From NCBI GenBank assembly GCA_038049695.1, contig CP142452.1:29934501-29998500 (forward strand): 64,000 nt of DNA. The letters run 5' to 3'. The notes below the pieces were generated by a model, which was given only the letters and a program-made list of their open reading frames with translations, was not told the DNA's origin and made no database searches. Below are positions 1 through 11,991 of this stretch, one piece after another (the stretch's first letter is position 1; every line of letters begins with the position of its first letter). This stretch comes from Cinnamomum chago. Lineage: Eukaryota > Streptophyta > Magnoliopsida > Laurales > Lauraceae. Position numbers and translations under genes: made by a program.

Positions 1-2639
1 TGGCAAGTTTCTAGGGAAATGGAGCCCGTTTTCTCATTTTGGGCGCTCGGAGGCTCGTTTTCTAGGTTTTAAGCTAACGTTCTAACCTAAACATAGCTTC
101 CAGCTGTGCGGGCAATCCGGGATTCGGAATCTCGTTCCGTCAGTTCCTGTGAGCCATGAAAGACTATGGTCCCATTCCCGTCAAGTTTCGAGGGCAACGG
201 AGCCCGTTTTCTCATTTTGGGCGCTCGGAGGCTCATTTTTTAGGTTTTAAGATAATGTTCTAACCTAAAACTACGTTTCAACTGTACGGGCAATCCGGGA
301 TTTAGAATCTCGTTCTGTCAGTTCTTACAAGTCCTAAATGAGTAGGGGCCCGTGGCCGTCAAGTTTCACGGGCAACGGACCCTGTCTGCTGATTTTGTGC
401 GCCCGGAGGCTCGTTTTCTAGGTTTTAAGCTAACGTTCTAACTTAAATCTACGTTCTAACTGTACGGCAATCCGGGACTCGTAATCTCGTTCCGTCAGTT
501 CCTACAAGTCATGAATGACTAGAGGCCCGTTTCGTCAAGTTTCAGGGGCAACGGAGCCCGTTTGCTCATTTTGGGCACATGGAGGCTTGTTTTCTAGGTT
601 TTGAGTTAACGATCTAACTTAAACCTACGTTTCATATGTACGGAAAATCCTGGATTCGGAACCTCGTTCCGTCAGTTCTTGCAAGTCATGAATGACTAGG
701 TGTCCGTGCCCGTAAAGTTTCACGAGCAACGGAGCCAGTTAGCTCATTTTGGGCGCTTGGAGGCTTACTTTCTAGATTTAAGCTAACGTTCTAACTTAGA
801 CCTACGTTTCAACTGTACGGACCATCCGGAATTCAGAATCTCGATCCGTCAGTTCCAGCAAGTCATGAATGACTACGGACCCGTGCCCGTCAAGTTTCAT
901 GGGCAACGGACCCCGTTTGCTCATTAAGGTCATTTTGTGCCCCCGGAGGATCGTTTTCTAGGTTTTAAGCTAACGTTTTAACTTCAACCAACGAGTCAAC
1001 TGTACGGGCAATCCGGGATTCGGAATCTCGTTCCGTCAATTCTTGTAACTCATGAATGACTAGGGGCCCGTGCCCGGCAAGTTTCTAGGGCAAAGAAGCA
1101 CGTTTTCTCATTTTGGGCGTTCGGAGGCTCGTTTTCTAGGTTTTAAAGCTAATGTTCTTACCTAAACCTACGTTTCAACTGTATGGGCAATCCGGGATTT
1201 AGAATCTCCTTCTGTCAGTTCTTACAAGTCCTGAATGAGTAGGGGCCCGTGGCCGTCAAGTTTCACGGGCAACGGACCCCGTCTGCTGATTTTGTGCGCC
1301 CGGAGGCTCGTTTTCTAGGTTTTAAGCTAACGTTCTAACTTAAATCTACGTTCTAACTGTACGGGCAATCCGGGACTCATAATCTCGTTCCGTCAGTTCC
1401 TGCAAGTTATGAATGACTAGAGGCCTGTCTCGTCAAGTTTCAGGGGCAACGGAGCTCGTTTGCTCATTTTGGGCACATGGAGGCTTGTTTTCTAGGTTTT
1501 AAGTTAACGATCTAACTTAAACCTACGTTTCATATGTACGGAAAATCCGGGATTCGGAACGTCATTCCGTCAGTTCTTGCAAGTCATGAATGACTAGGTG
1601 TCCGTGCCCGTAAAGTTTCACGGGCAACGGAGCCAGTTAGCTCATTTTGGGCGCTTGGGGGCTTATTTTCTAGATTTATGCTAGCGTTCTAACTTAGACC
1701 TACGTTTCAACTGTACGGACCAACCGGAATTCAGAAACTCGATCCGTCAGTTCCAACAAGTGATGAATGACTACGGACCCATGCCCGTCAAATTTCACGG
1801 GCAACGGACCCCGTTTGCTGATTAAGCGGTCTCGGAGGCTCGGTTTTTAGATTTAAAGCAAACGTTCTAACTTAAACCTACGTTTCAACCGTGCGGGGAA
1901 TCCGGTAATCGAATTCTCGTTCTGTCAGTTCCTACAAGTCGTGAATGACTAGGAGCCCGTGCCCGTCAAGTTTCCCAGGCAACGGATCCCGTTTGCTTAT
2001 TTTGGGCGCCCGGACTTTCGTTTTTTATGTGTTAAGCTAACGTTCTAACTTAAACTTACGTTTCGACTGTACGTGCAATCCGGGATTCGGAATCTCGTTC
2101 CGTCAATTCCTGTAAGTCATGAATGATTAGGGGCCCGTGCCCGGCACGTTTCTAGGGCAATGAAGCTCGTTTTCTCATTTTGGGCGCTCGGAGGCTCGTT
2201 TTCTAGGTTTTAAGCTAACGTTCTAACCTAAACCTAGCTTCCAACTATGCGGGCAATCCGGGATTCGGAATCCCGTTCCGTCAGTTCCAGTAAGCCATGA
2301 ATGACAAGGGTCCTGTGCCCGTCAGGTTTCACGGTCAACAGATCCCGTTAGGTCATTTTGTGCCCCCGGAGGATCGTTTTCTAGGTTTTAAGCTAACGTT
2401 TTAACTTCAACCAACGAGTCAACTGTACGGGCAATTCGGGATTCGGAATCTCGTTCCGTCAATTCCTGTAAGTCATGTAGGACTAGGGGCCCGTGCCCGT
2501 CAAGTTTCGAGCGCAACGGAGCCCGTTTTCCCAATTTGGGCGCTCGGAGTCTCGTTTTCTAGGTTTTAAGCTAATGTTCTTACCTAAACCTCCGTTACAA
2601 CTGTACGGGAAATCCGAGAGTTAGAATCTCGTTTTGTCA

Positions 2640-2890
2640 GTTCTTGCAAGTCATGAATGACTAGAGGCCCGTTTCGTCAAGTTTCAGGGGCAACGGAGCC
2701 CGTTTGCTCATTTTGGGCACATGGAGGCTTGTTTTCTAGGTTTTGAGTTAACGATCTAACTTAAACCTACGTTTCATATGTACGGAAAATCCTGGATTCG
2801 GAACCTCGTTCCGTCAGTTCTTGCAAGTCATGAATGACTAGGTGTCCGTGCCCGTAAAGTTTCACGAGCAACGGAGCCAGTTAGCTGATT
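2640..2890 (+). repeat. Hybrid monomers with an extra m4/m5 pair
   Basis: An m3-type start switches to an m4-type end near 2645. The following m5 switches to an m3-type end near 2884-2888, and m4 and m5 then appear again. The local HOR is about 1600 bp, i.e. nine monomers instead of eight. Confidence 0.7.
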
Positions 2891-3380
2891 TTGTGCGCCC
2901 GGATGCTCGTTTTTTAGGTTTTAAGCTAACGTTCTAACTTAAATCTACGTTCTAACTGTACGGGCAATCCGGGACTCGTAATCTCGTTCTGTCAGTTCCT
3001 ACTTGTCATGAATGACTAGAGGCCCATTTCGTCAAGTTTCAGGGGCAACGGAGCCCGTTTGCTCATTTTGGGCACATGGAGGCTTGTTTTCTAGGTTTTG
3101 AGTTAACGATCTAACTTAAACCTACGTTTCATATGTACGGAAAATCCTGGATTCGGAACCTCGTTCCGTCAGTTCTTGCAAGTCATGAATGACTAGGTGT
3201 CCGTGCCCGTAAAGTTTCACGAGCAACGGAGCCAGTTAGCTCATTTTGGGCGCTTGGAGGCTTACTTTCTAGATTTAAGCTAACGTTCTAACTTAGACCT
3301 ACGTTTCAACTGTACGGACCATCCGGAATTCAGAATCTCGATCCGTCAGTTCCAGCAAGTCATGAATGACTACGGACCCG

Positions 3381-3402
3381 TGCCCGTCAAGTTTCACGGG
3401 CA
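3381..3402 (+). other. Intramonomer dyad (example)
   Basis: tgcccgt and acgggca form a 7-bp inverted repeat with an 8-base loop. It recurs in many m5 and m6 monomers (as tgcccgtaaag or tgcccgtcaag followed by tttcacgggca). No function is shown by the sequence alone. Confidence 0.6.
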
Positions 3403-4615
3403 ACGGACCCCGTTTGCTCATTAAGGGGTCCCGGAGGCTCGTTTTCTAGATTTAACGCAAACGTTCTAACTTAAACCTACGTTTCAACCGTACGGGCAAT
3501 CCGGCAATCGAATTCTCGTTCTGTCAGTTCCTACAAGTCGTGAATGACTAGGAGCCCGTGCCCGTCAAGTCTCCCAGGCAACGGAGCCTGTTTGCTTAGT
3601 TTGGACGCCCCAACTTTCGTTTTCTATGTTTTAAGCTAACATTCTAACTTAAACTTACGTTTCGACTGTACGTGTAATCCGGGATTCGGAATCTCGTTCC
3701 GTCAATTCCTGTAAGTCATGAATGACTAGGGGCCCGTGCCCGGCACGTTTCTAGGGCAATGAAGCCCGTTTTCTCATTTTGGGCGCTCGGAGGCTCGTTT
3801 TCTAGGTTTTAAGCTAACGTTCTAACCTAAACCTAGCTTCCAACTGTGCGGGCAATCCGGGATTCGGAATCCCGTTCCGTCAGTTCCAGTAAGCCATGAA
3901 TGACAAGGGTCCTGTGCCCGTCAGGTTTCACGGTCAACAGATCCCGTTAGGTCATTTTGTGCCCCCGGAGGATCGTTTTCTAGGTTTTAAGCTAACGTTT
4001 TAACTTCAACCAACGAGTCAACTGTACGGGCAATCCGGGATTCGGAATCTCGATCCGTCAATTCTTGTAAGTCATGAATGACTAGGGGCCCGTGCCCGGC
4101 AAGTTTCTAGGGCAAAGAAGCCCGTTTTCTCATTTTGGGCGCTCGGAGGCTCGTTTTCTAAGTTTTAAAGCTAATGTTCTTACCTAAACCTACGTTTCAA
4201 CTGTACGGGCAATCCGGGATTTAGAATCTCCTTCTGTCAGTTCTTACTAGTCCTGAATGAGTAGGGGCCCGTGGCCGTCAAGTTTCACGGGCAACGGACC
4301 CCGTCTGCTGATTTTGTGCGCCCGCAGGCTCGTTTTCTAGGTTTTAAGCTAACGTTCTAACTTAAATCTACGTTCTAACTGTACGGGCAATCCGGGACTC
4401 ATAATCTCGTTCCGTCAGTTCCTGCAAGTCATGAATGACTAGAGGCCCGTCTCGTCAAGTTTCAGGGGCAACGGAGCCCGTTTGCTCATTTTGTGCACAT
4501 GGAGGCTTGATTTCTAGGTTTTAAGTTAACGATCTAACTTAAACCTACGTTTCATATGTACGGAAAATCCGGGATTCGGAACCTCATTCCGTCAGTTTTT
4601 ACATGTCATGAATGA

Positions 4616-4639
4616 CTAACTGGCAACGGAGCCAGTTAG
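4616..4639 (+). repeat. Quasi-palindrome deletion variant of m5
   Basis: ctaactggc and gccagttag form a 9-bp perfect inverted repeat with a 6-base loop. Normal m5 monomers have gtgtccgtgcccgtaaag here and only the right arm. The same variant is at 6017-6040, 11464-11487 and 14093-14116. Confidence 0.8.
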
Positions 4640-6543
4640 CTCATTTTGGGCGCTTGTAGGCTTATTTTCTAGGTTTAAGCTAACGTTCTAACTTTTAAAC
4701 TTACGTTTCAATTGTACGGACCATCCGGAATTTACAATCTCGATCCGTCATTTCCTACAAGTCATGAATGACTACGGACCCGTGCCCGTCAAATTTCACA
4801 GGCAGCGGACCCCGTTTGCTCATTAAGGGGCCCCGGAAGCTCGTTTTCTAGATTTAAAGCTTACGTTCTAACTTAAACCTATATTTCAACCGTACGGGCA
4901 ATCCGGTAATAGAATTCTCGTTCTGTCAGTTCCTGCAAGTCGTGAATGACTAGGAGTCCGTGCCCGTCAAGTCTCCCAAGAAACGGAGCCCGTTTGCTTA
5001 TTTTGGGCGCCTGGACTTTCGTTTTCTATGTTTTAAGCTAACGTTCTAACTTAAACTTACGTTTCGACTGTACGTGCAATCCGGGATTCGAAATCTCGTT
5101 CCTTCAATTCCTGTAAGTCATGAATGACTAGGGGCCCGTGCCTGGCAAGTTTCTAGGGAAATGGAGCCCGTTTTCTCATTTTGTGCGCTCGGAGGCTCGT
5201 TTTCTAGGTTTTAAGCTAACGTTCTAACCTAAACATAGCTTCCAGCTGTGCGGGCAATCCGGGATTCGGAATCTCGTTCCGTCAATTCTTGTAAGCCACG
5301 AAAGACTATGGTCCCGTGCCCGGCAAGTTTCTAGGGCAAAGAAGCCCGTTTTCTCATTTTGGGCGCTCGGAGGCTCGTTTTCTAGGTTTGAAAGCTAATG
5401 TTCTTACGTAAACCTACGTTTCAACTGTACGGGCAATCCGGGATTTAGAATCTCCTTCTGTCAGTTCTTACAAGTCCTAAATGAGTAGGGGCCCGTGGCC
5501 GTCAAGTTTCACGGACAACGGACCCCGTCTGCTGATTTTGTGCGCCCGCAGGCTCATTTTCTAGGTTTTAAGATAATGTTCTAACCTAAAACTACGTTTC
5601 AACTGTACGGCCAATCCGGGATTTAGAATCTCGTTCTGTCAGTTCTTACAAGTCCTAAATGAGTAGGGGCCCGTGGCCGTCAAGTTTCACGGGCAACGGA
5701 CCCTGTCTGCTGATTTTGTGCGCCCGGAGGCTCGTTTTCTAGGTTTTAAGCTAACGTTCTAACTTAAATCTACGTTCTAACTGTACGGCAATCCGGGACT
5801 CGTAATCTCGTTCCGTCAGTTCCTACAAGTCATGAATGACTAGAGGCCCGTTTCGTCAAGTTTCAGGGGCAACGGAGCCCGTTTGCTCATTTTGGGCACA
5901 TGGAGGGTTGTTTTCTAGGTTTTAAGTTAACGATCTAACTTAAACCTACGTTTCATATGTACGGAAAATCCGGGATTCGGAACCTCATTCCGTCAGTTTT
6001 TATATGTCATGAATGACTAACTGGCAACGGAGCCAGTTAGCTCATTTTGGGCGCTTGTAGGCTTATTTTTTAGGTTTAAGCTAACGTTCTAACTTTTAAA
6101 CCTACGTTTCAATCGTACGGACCATCCGGAATTTACAATCTCGATCCGTCATTTCTTAGAAGTCATGAATGACTACGGACCCGTGCCCGTCAAATTTCAC
6201 GGGCAGCGGACCCTGTTTGCTCATTAAGGGGCCCCGGAAGCTCGTTTTCTAGATTTAAAGCTTACGTTCTAACTTAAACCTATGTTTCAACCATACGGAC
6301 AATCCGGTAATAGAATTCTCGTTCTGTCAGTTCCTGCAAGTCGTGAATGACTAGGAGCCCGTGCCCGTCAAGTCTCCCAAGAAACGGAGCCCGTTTGCTT
6401 ATTTTGGGCGCCCGGACTTTCGTTTTCTATGTTTTAAGCTAACGTTCTAACTTAAACTTACGTTTCGACTGTACGTGCAATCCGGGATTCGAAATCTCGT
6501 TTCTTCAATTCCTGTAAGTCATGAATGACTAGGGGCCCGTGCC

Positions 6544-9500
6544 TGGCAAGTTTCTAGGGAAATGGAGCCCGTTTTCTCATTTTGGGCGCTCGGAGGCTCG
6601 TTTTCTAGATTTTAAGCTAACGTTCTAACCTAAACATAGCTTCCAGCTGTGCGGGCAATCCGGGATTCGGAATCTCGTTCCGTCAGTTCCTGTGAGCCAT
6701 GAAAGACTATGGTCCCATTCCCGTCAAGTTTCGAGGGCAACGGAGCCCGTTTTCTCATTTTGGGCGCTCGGAGGCTCATTTTTTAGGTTTTAAGATAATG
6801 TTCTAACCTAAAACTACGTTTCAACTGTACGGGCAATTCGGGATTTAGAATCTCGTTCTGTCAGTTCTTACAAGTCCTGAATGAGTAGGGGCCCGTGGCC
6901 GTCAAGTTTCACGGGCAACGGACCCTGTCTGCTGATTTTGTGCGCCCGGAGGCTCGTTTTCTAGGTTTTAAGCTAACGTTCTAACTTAAATCTACGTTCT
7001 AACTGTACGGCAATCCGGGACTCGTAATCTCGTTCCGTCAGTTCCTACAAGTCATGAATGACTAGAGGCCCGTTTCGTTAAGTTTCAGGGGCAACGGAGC
7101 CCGTTTGCTCATTTTGGGCACATGGAGGCTTGTTTTCTAGGTTTTGAGTTACCGATCTAACATAAACATACGTTTCATATGTACGGAAAATCCTGGATTC
7201 GGAACCTCGTTCCGTCAGTTCTTGCAAGTCATGAATGACTAGGTGTCCGTGCCCGTAAAGTTTCATGGGCAACGGAGCCAGTTAGCTCATTTTGGGCGCT
7301 TGGAGGCTTACTTTCTAGATTTAAGCTAACGTTCTAACTTAGACCTACGTTTCAACTGTACGGACCATCCGGAATTCAGAATCTCGATCCGTCAGTTCCA
7401 GCAAGTAATGAATGACTACGGACCCGTGCCCGTCAAATTTCACGGGCAACGGACCCCGTTTGCTCATTAAGGGGCCCCGGAGGCTCGTTTTCTAGATTTA
7501 AAGCAAACGTTCTAACTTAAACCTACGTTTCAACCGTACGGGCAATCCGGCAATCGAATTCTCGTTCTGTCAGTTCCTACAAGTCGTGAATGACTAGGAG
7601 CCCGTGCCCGTCAAGTCTCCCAGGCAACGGAGCCCGTTTGCTTATTTTGGGCGCCCGGACTTTCGTTTTCTATGTTTTAAGCTAACATTCTAACTTAAAC
7701 TTACGTTTCGACTGTACGTGCAATCTGGGATTCGGAATCTCGTTCCGTCAATTCCAGTAAGTCATGAATGACTAGGGGCCCGTGCCCGGCACGTTTCTAG
7801 GGCAATGAAGCCCGGTTTCTCATTTTGGGCGCTCGGAGGCTCGTTTTCTAGGTTTTAAGCTAACGTTCTAACCTAAACCTAGCTTCCAACTGTGCGGGCA
7901 ATCCGGGATTCGGAATCTCGTTCCGTCAGTTCCTGTCAGCCATGAATGACAAGAGTCCTGTGCCCGTCAGGTTTCACGGTCAACAGATCCCGTTAGGTCA
8001 TTTTGTGCCCCCGGATGATCGTTTTCTAGATTTTAAGCTAACGTTTTAACTTCAACCAACGAGTCAACTGTACGGGCAATCCGGGATTCGGAATCTCGTT
8101 CCGTCAATTCTTGTAAGTCATGAATGACTAGGGGCCCGTGCCCGGCAAGTTTCTAGGGCAAAGAAGCACGTTTTCTCATTTTGGGCGCTCGGAGGCTCGT
8201 TTTCTACGTTTTAAAGCTAATGTTCTTACCTAAACCTACGTTTCAACTGTATGGGCAATCCGGGATTTAGAATCTCCTTCTGTCAGTTCTTACAAGTCCT
8301 GAATGAGTAGGGGCCCGTGGCCGTCAAGTTTCACGGGCAACGGACCCCGTCTGCTGATTTTGTGCGCCCGGAGGCTCGTTTTCTAGGTTTTAAGCTAACG
8401 TTCTAACTTAAATCTACGTTCTAACTGTACGGGCAATCCGGGACTCATAATCTCGTTCCGTCAGTTCCTGCAAGTTATGAATGACTAGAGGCCTGTCTCG
8501 TCAAGTTTCAGGGGCAACGGAGCTCGTTTGCTCATTTTGGGCACATGGAGGCTTGTTTTCTAGGTTTTAAGTTAACGATCTAACTTAAACCTACGTTTCA
8601 TATGTACGGAAAATCCGGGATTCGGAACCTCATTCCGTCAGTTCTTGCAAGTCATGACTGACTAGGTGTCCGTGCCCGTAAAGTTTCACGGGCAACGGAG
8701 CCAGTTAGCTCATTTTGGGCGCTTGGGGGCTTATTTTCTAGATTTATGCTAGCGTTCTAACTTAGACCTACGTTTCAACTGTACGGACCAACCGGAATTC
8801 AGAATCTCGATCCGTCAGTTCCAACAAGTGATGAATGACTACGGACCCGTGCCCGTCAAATTTCACGGGCAACGGACCCCGTTTGCTGATTAAGCGGTCT
8901 CGGAGGCTCGTTTTCTAGATTTAAAGCAAACGTTTTAACTTAAACCTACGTTTCAACCGTGCGGGCAATCCGGTAATCGAATTCTCGTTCTGTCAGTTCC
9001 TACAAGTCGTGAATGACTAGGAGCCCGTGCCCGTCAAGTTTCCCAGGCAACGGATCCCGTTTGCTTATTTTGGGCGCCCGGACTTTCGTTTTTTATGTGT
9101 TAAGCTAACGTTCTAACTTAAACTTACGTTTCGACTATACGTGCCATCCGGGATTCGGAATCTCGTTCCGTCAATTCCTGTAAGTCATGAATGATTAGGG
9201 GCCCGTGCCCGGCACGTTTCTAGGGCAATGAAGCCCGTTTTCTCATTTTGGGCGCTCGGAGGCTCGTTTTCTAGGTTTTAAGCTAACGTTCTAACCTAAA
9301 CCTAGCTTCCAACTGTGCGGGCAATCCGGGATTCGGAATCCCGTTCCGTCAGTTCCAGTAAGCCATGAATGACAAGGGTCCTGTGCCCGTCAGGTTTCAC
9401 GGTCAACAGATCCCGTTAGGTCATTTTGTGCCCCCGGAGGATCGTTTTCTAGGTTTTAAGCTAACGTTTTAACTTCAACCAACGAGTCAACTGTACGGGC

Positions 9501-11991
9501 AATTCGGGATTCGGAATCTCGTTCCGTTGATTCTTGTAAGTCATGTAGGACTAGGGGCCCGTGCCCGTCAAGTTTCGAGCGCAACGGAGCCCGTTTTCCC
9601 ATTTTGGGCGCTCGGAGTCTCGTTTTCTAGGTTTTAAGCTAATGTTCTTACCTAAACCTCCGTTTCAACTGTACGGAAATTCCGAGATTTAGAATCTCGT
9701 TCTGTCAGTTCTTACAAGTCATGAATGAGTAGGGGCCCGTGGCCGTCAAGTTTCACGGGCAACGGACCCCGTATGCTGATTTTGTGCGCCCGGATGCTCG
9801 TTTTTTAGGTTTTAAGCTAACGTTCTAACTTAAATCTACGTTCTAACTGTACGGGCAATCCGGGACTCGTAATCTCGTTCTGTCAGTTCCTACAAGTCAT
9901 GAATGACTAGAGGCCCGTTTCGTCAAGTATCAGGGGCAACGGAGCCCGTTTGCTCATTTTGGGCACATGGAGGCTTGTTTTCTAGGTTTTGAGTTAACGA
10001 TCTAACTTAAACCTACGTTTCATATGTACGGAAAATCCTGGATTCGGAACCTCGTTCCGTCAGTTCTTGCAAGTCATGAATGACTAGGTGTCCGTGGGCG
10101 CTTGGAGGCTTACTTTCTAGATTTAAGCTAACGTTCTAACTTAGACCTACGTTTCAACTGTACGGACCATCCGGAATTCAGAATCTCGATCCGTCAGTTC
10201 CAGCAAGTCATGAATGACTACGGACCCGTGCCCGTCGAGTTTCACGGGCAACGGACCCCGTTTGCTCATTAAGGGGCCCCGGAGGCTCGTTTTCTAGATT
10301 TAAAGCAAACGTTCTAACTTAAACCTACGTTTCAACCGTACGGGCAATCCGGCAATCGAATTCTCGTTCTGTCAGTTCCTACAAGTCATGAATGACTAGG
10401 AGCCCGTGCCCGTCAAGTCTCCCAGGCAATGGAGCCCGTTTGCTTAGTTTGGGCGCCCCAACTTTCGTTTTCTATGTTTTAAGCTAACATTCTAACTTAA
10501 ACTTACGTTTCGACTGTACGTGTAATCCGGGATTCGGAATCTCGTTCCGTCAATTCCTGTAAGTCATGAATGACTAGGGGCCCGTGCCCGGCACGTTTCT
10601 AGGGCAATGAAGCCCGTTTTCTCATTTTGGGCGCTCGGAGGCTCGTTTTCTAGGTTTTAAGCTAACGTTCTAACCTAAACCTAGCTTCCAACTGTGCGGG
10701 CAATCCGGGATTCGGAATCCCGTTCCGTCAGTTCCAGTAAGCCATGAATGACAAGGGTCCTGTGCCCGTCAGGTTTCACGGTCAACAGATCCCGTTAGGT
10801 CATTTTGTGCCCCCGGAGGATCGTTTTCTAGGTTTTAAGCTAACGTTTTAACTTCAACCAACGAGTCAACTGTACGGGCAATCCGGGATTCGGAATCTCG
10901 TTTCGTCAATTCTTGTAAGTCATGAATGACTAGGGGCCCGTGCCCGGCAAGTTTCTAGGGCAAAGAAGCCCGTTTTCTCATTTTGGGCGCTCGGAAGCTC
11001 GTTTTCTAGGTTTTAAAGCTAATGTTCTTACCTAAACCTACGTTTCAACTGTACGGGCAATCCGGGATTTAGAATCTCCTTCTGTCAGTTCTTACTAGTC
11101 CTGAATGAGTAGGGGCCCATGGCCGTCAAGTTTCACGGGCAACGGACCCCGTCTGCTGATTTTGTGCGCCCGCAGGCTCGTTTTCTAGATTTTAAGCTAA
11201 CGTTCTAACTTAAATCTACGTTCTAACTGTACGGGCAATCCGGGACTCGTAATCTCGTTCCGTCAGTTCCTGCAAGTCATGAATGACTAGAGGCCCGTCT
11301 CGTCAAGTTTCAGGGGGAACGGAGCCCGTTTGCTCATTTTGTGCACATGGAGGCTTGTTTTCTAGGTTTTAAGTTAACGATCTAACTTAAACCTACGTTT
11401 CATATGTACGGAAAATCCGGGATTCGGAACCTCATTCCGTCAGTTTTTACATGTCATGAATGACTAACTGGCAACGGAGCCAGTTAGCTCATTTTGGGCG
11501 CTTGTAGGCTTATTTTCTAGATTTAAGCTAACGTTCTAACTTTTAAACCTACGTTTTAAATCGTACGGACCATCCGTAATTTACAATCTCGATCCGTCAT
11601 TTCTTACAAGTCATGAATGACTACGGACCCGTGCCCGTCAAATTTCACGGGCAGCGGACCCCGTTTGCTCATTAAGGTGCCCCGGAAGCTCGTTTTCTAG
11701 ATTTAAAGCTTACGTTCTAACTTAAACCTATGTTTCAACCGTACGGACAATCCGGTAATAGAATTCTCGTTCTGTCAGTTCCTGCAAGTCGTGAATGACT
11801 AGGAGCCCGTGCCCGTCAAGTCTCCCAAGAAACGGAGCCCGTTTGCTTATTTTGGGCGCCCGGACTTTCGTTTTCTATGTTTTAAGCTAACGTTCTAACT
11901 TAAACTTACGTTTCGACTGTACGTGCAATCCGGGATTCGAAATCTCGTTTCTTCAATTCCTGTAAGTCTTGAATGACTAGGGGCCCGTGCC
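6544..11991 (+). repeat. 178-bp satellite array, block 2
   Basis: Same satellite and orientation. The block opens with the same m1/m2 hybrid monomer variant (gtttctagggaaatgg, then tagcttccagctgtgcggg) that opens the window at position 1. It then runs as one 7-mer and three 8-mers by the spacing of m1 markers (about 6641, 7881, 9301, 10681 and 12091). Much of it is a second copy of block 1: 1.02-2.6 kb aligns with an offset of 7068, and 3.3-5.1 kb with an offset of 6848. One monomer (m5, near 10097) lost about 42 bp. I see no gene or other element. Confidence 0.92.

Larger units (their letters stand above)
1..6543 (+). repeat. 178-bp satellite array, block 1 (mosaic 7-mer/8-mer HOR)
   Basis: This is a head-to-tail satellite with no gene. 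The recurring monomer boundary (aggctc followed by a T-rich stretch) falls at 51, 229, 407, 583 and 761, giving a spacing of 176-178 bp. Successive monomers belong to distinct types that recur in order: m1 (tagcttccaactgtgcggg), m2 (cttcaaccaacg), m3 (ttagaatctc with gagtagggg), m4 (gggactcgtaatctcg), m5 (catatgtacggaaaatcc), m6 (gtacggaccatccgg), m7 (aatcgaattctcg) and m8 (tttcgactgtacgtgc). The order is disturbed at about 927-931, where m6 jumps to the end of m1, and at 2640-2890, where an extra m4/m5-like pair is present. Long open frames here, such as 7078-7272 just beyond this block, are repeat artefacts. Confidence 0.93.

Noticed and set aside
7078..7272. 64-codon open frame in the satellite (minus strand), and a similar one at 62463-62723
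   Set aside because: They run through the tandem repeat, have no recognisable domain, and neighbouring monomers have stops in the same frame.
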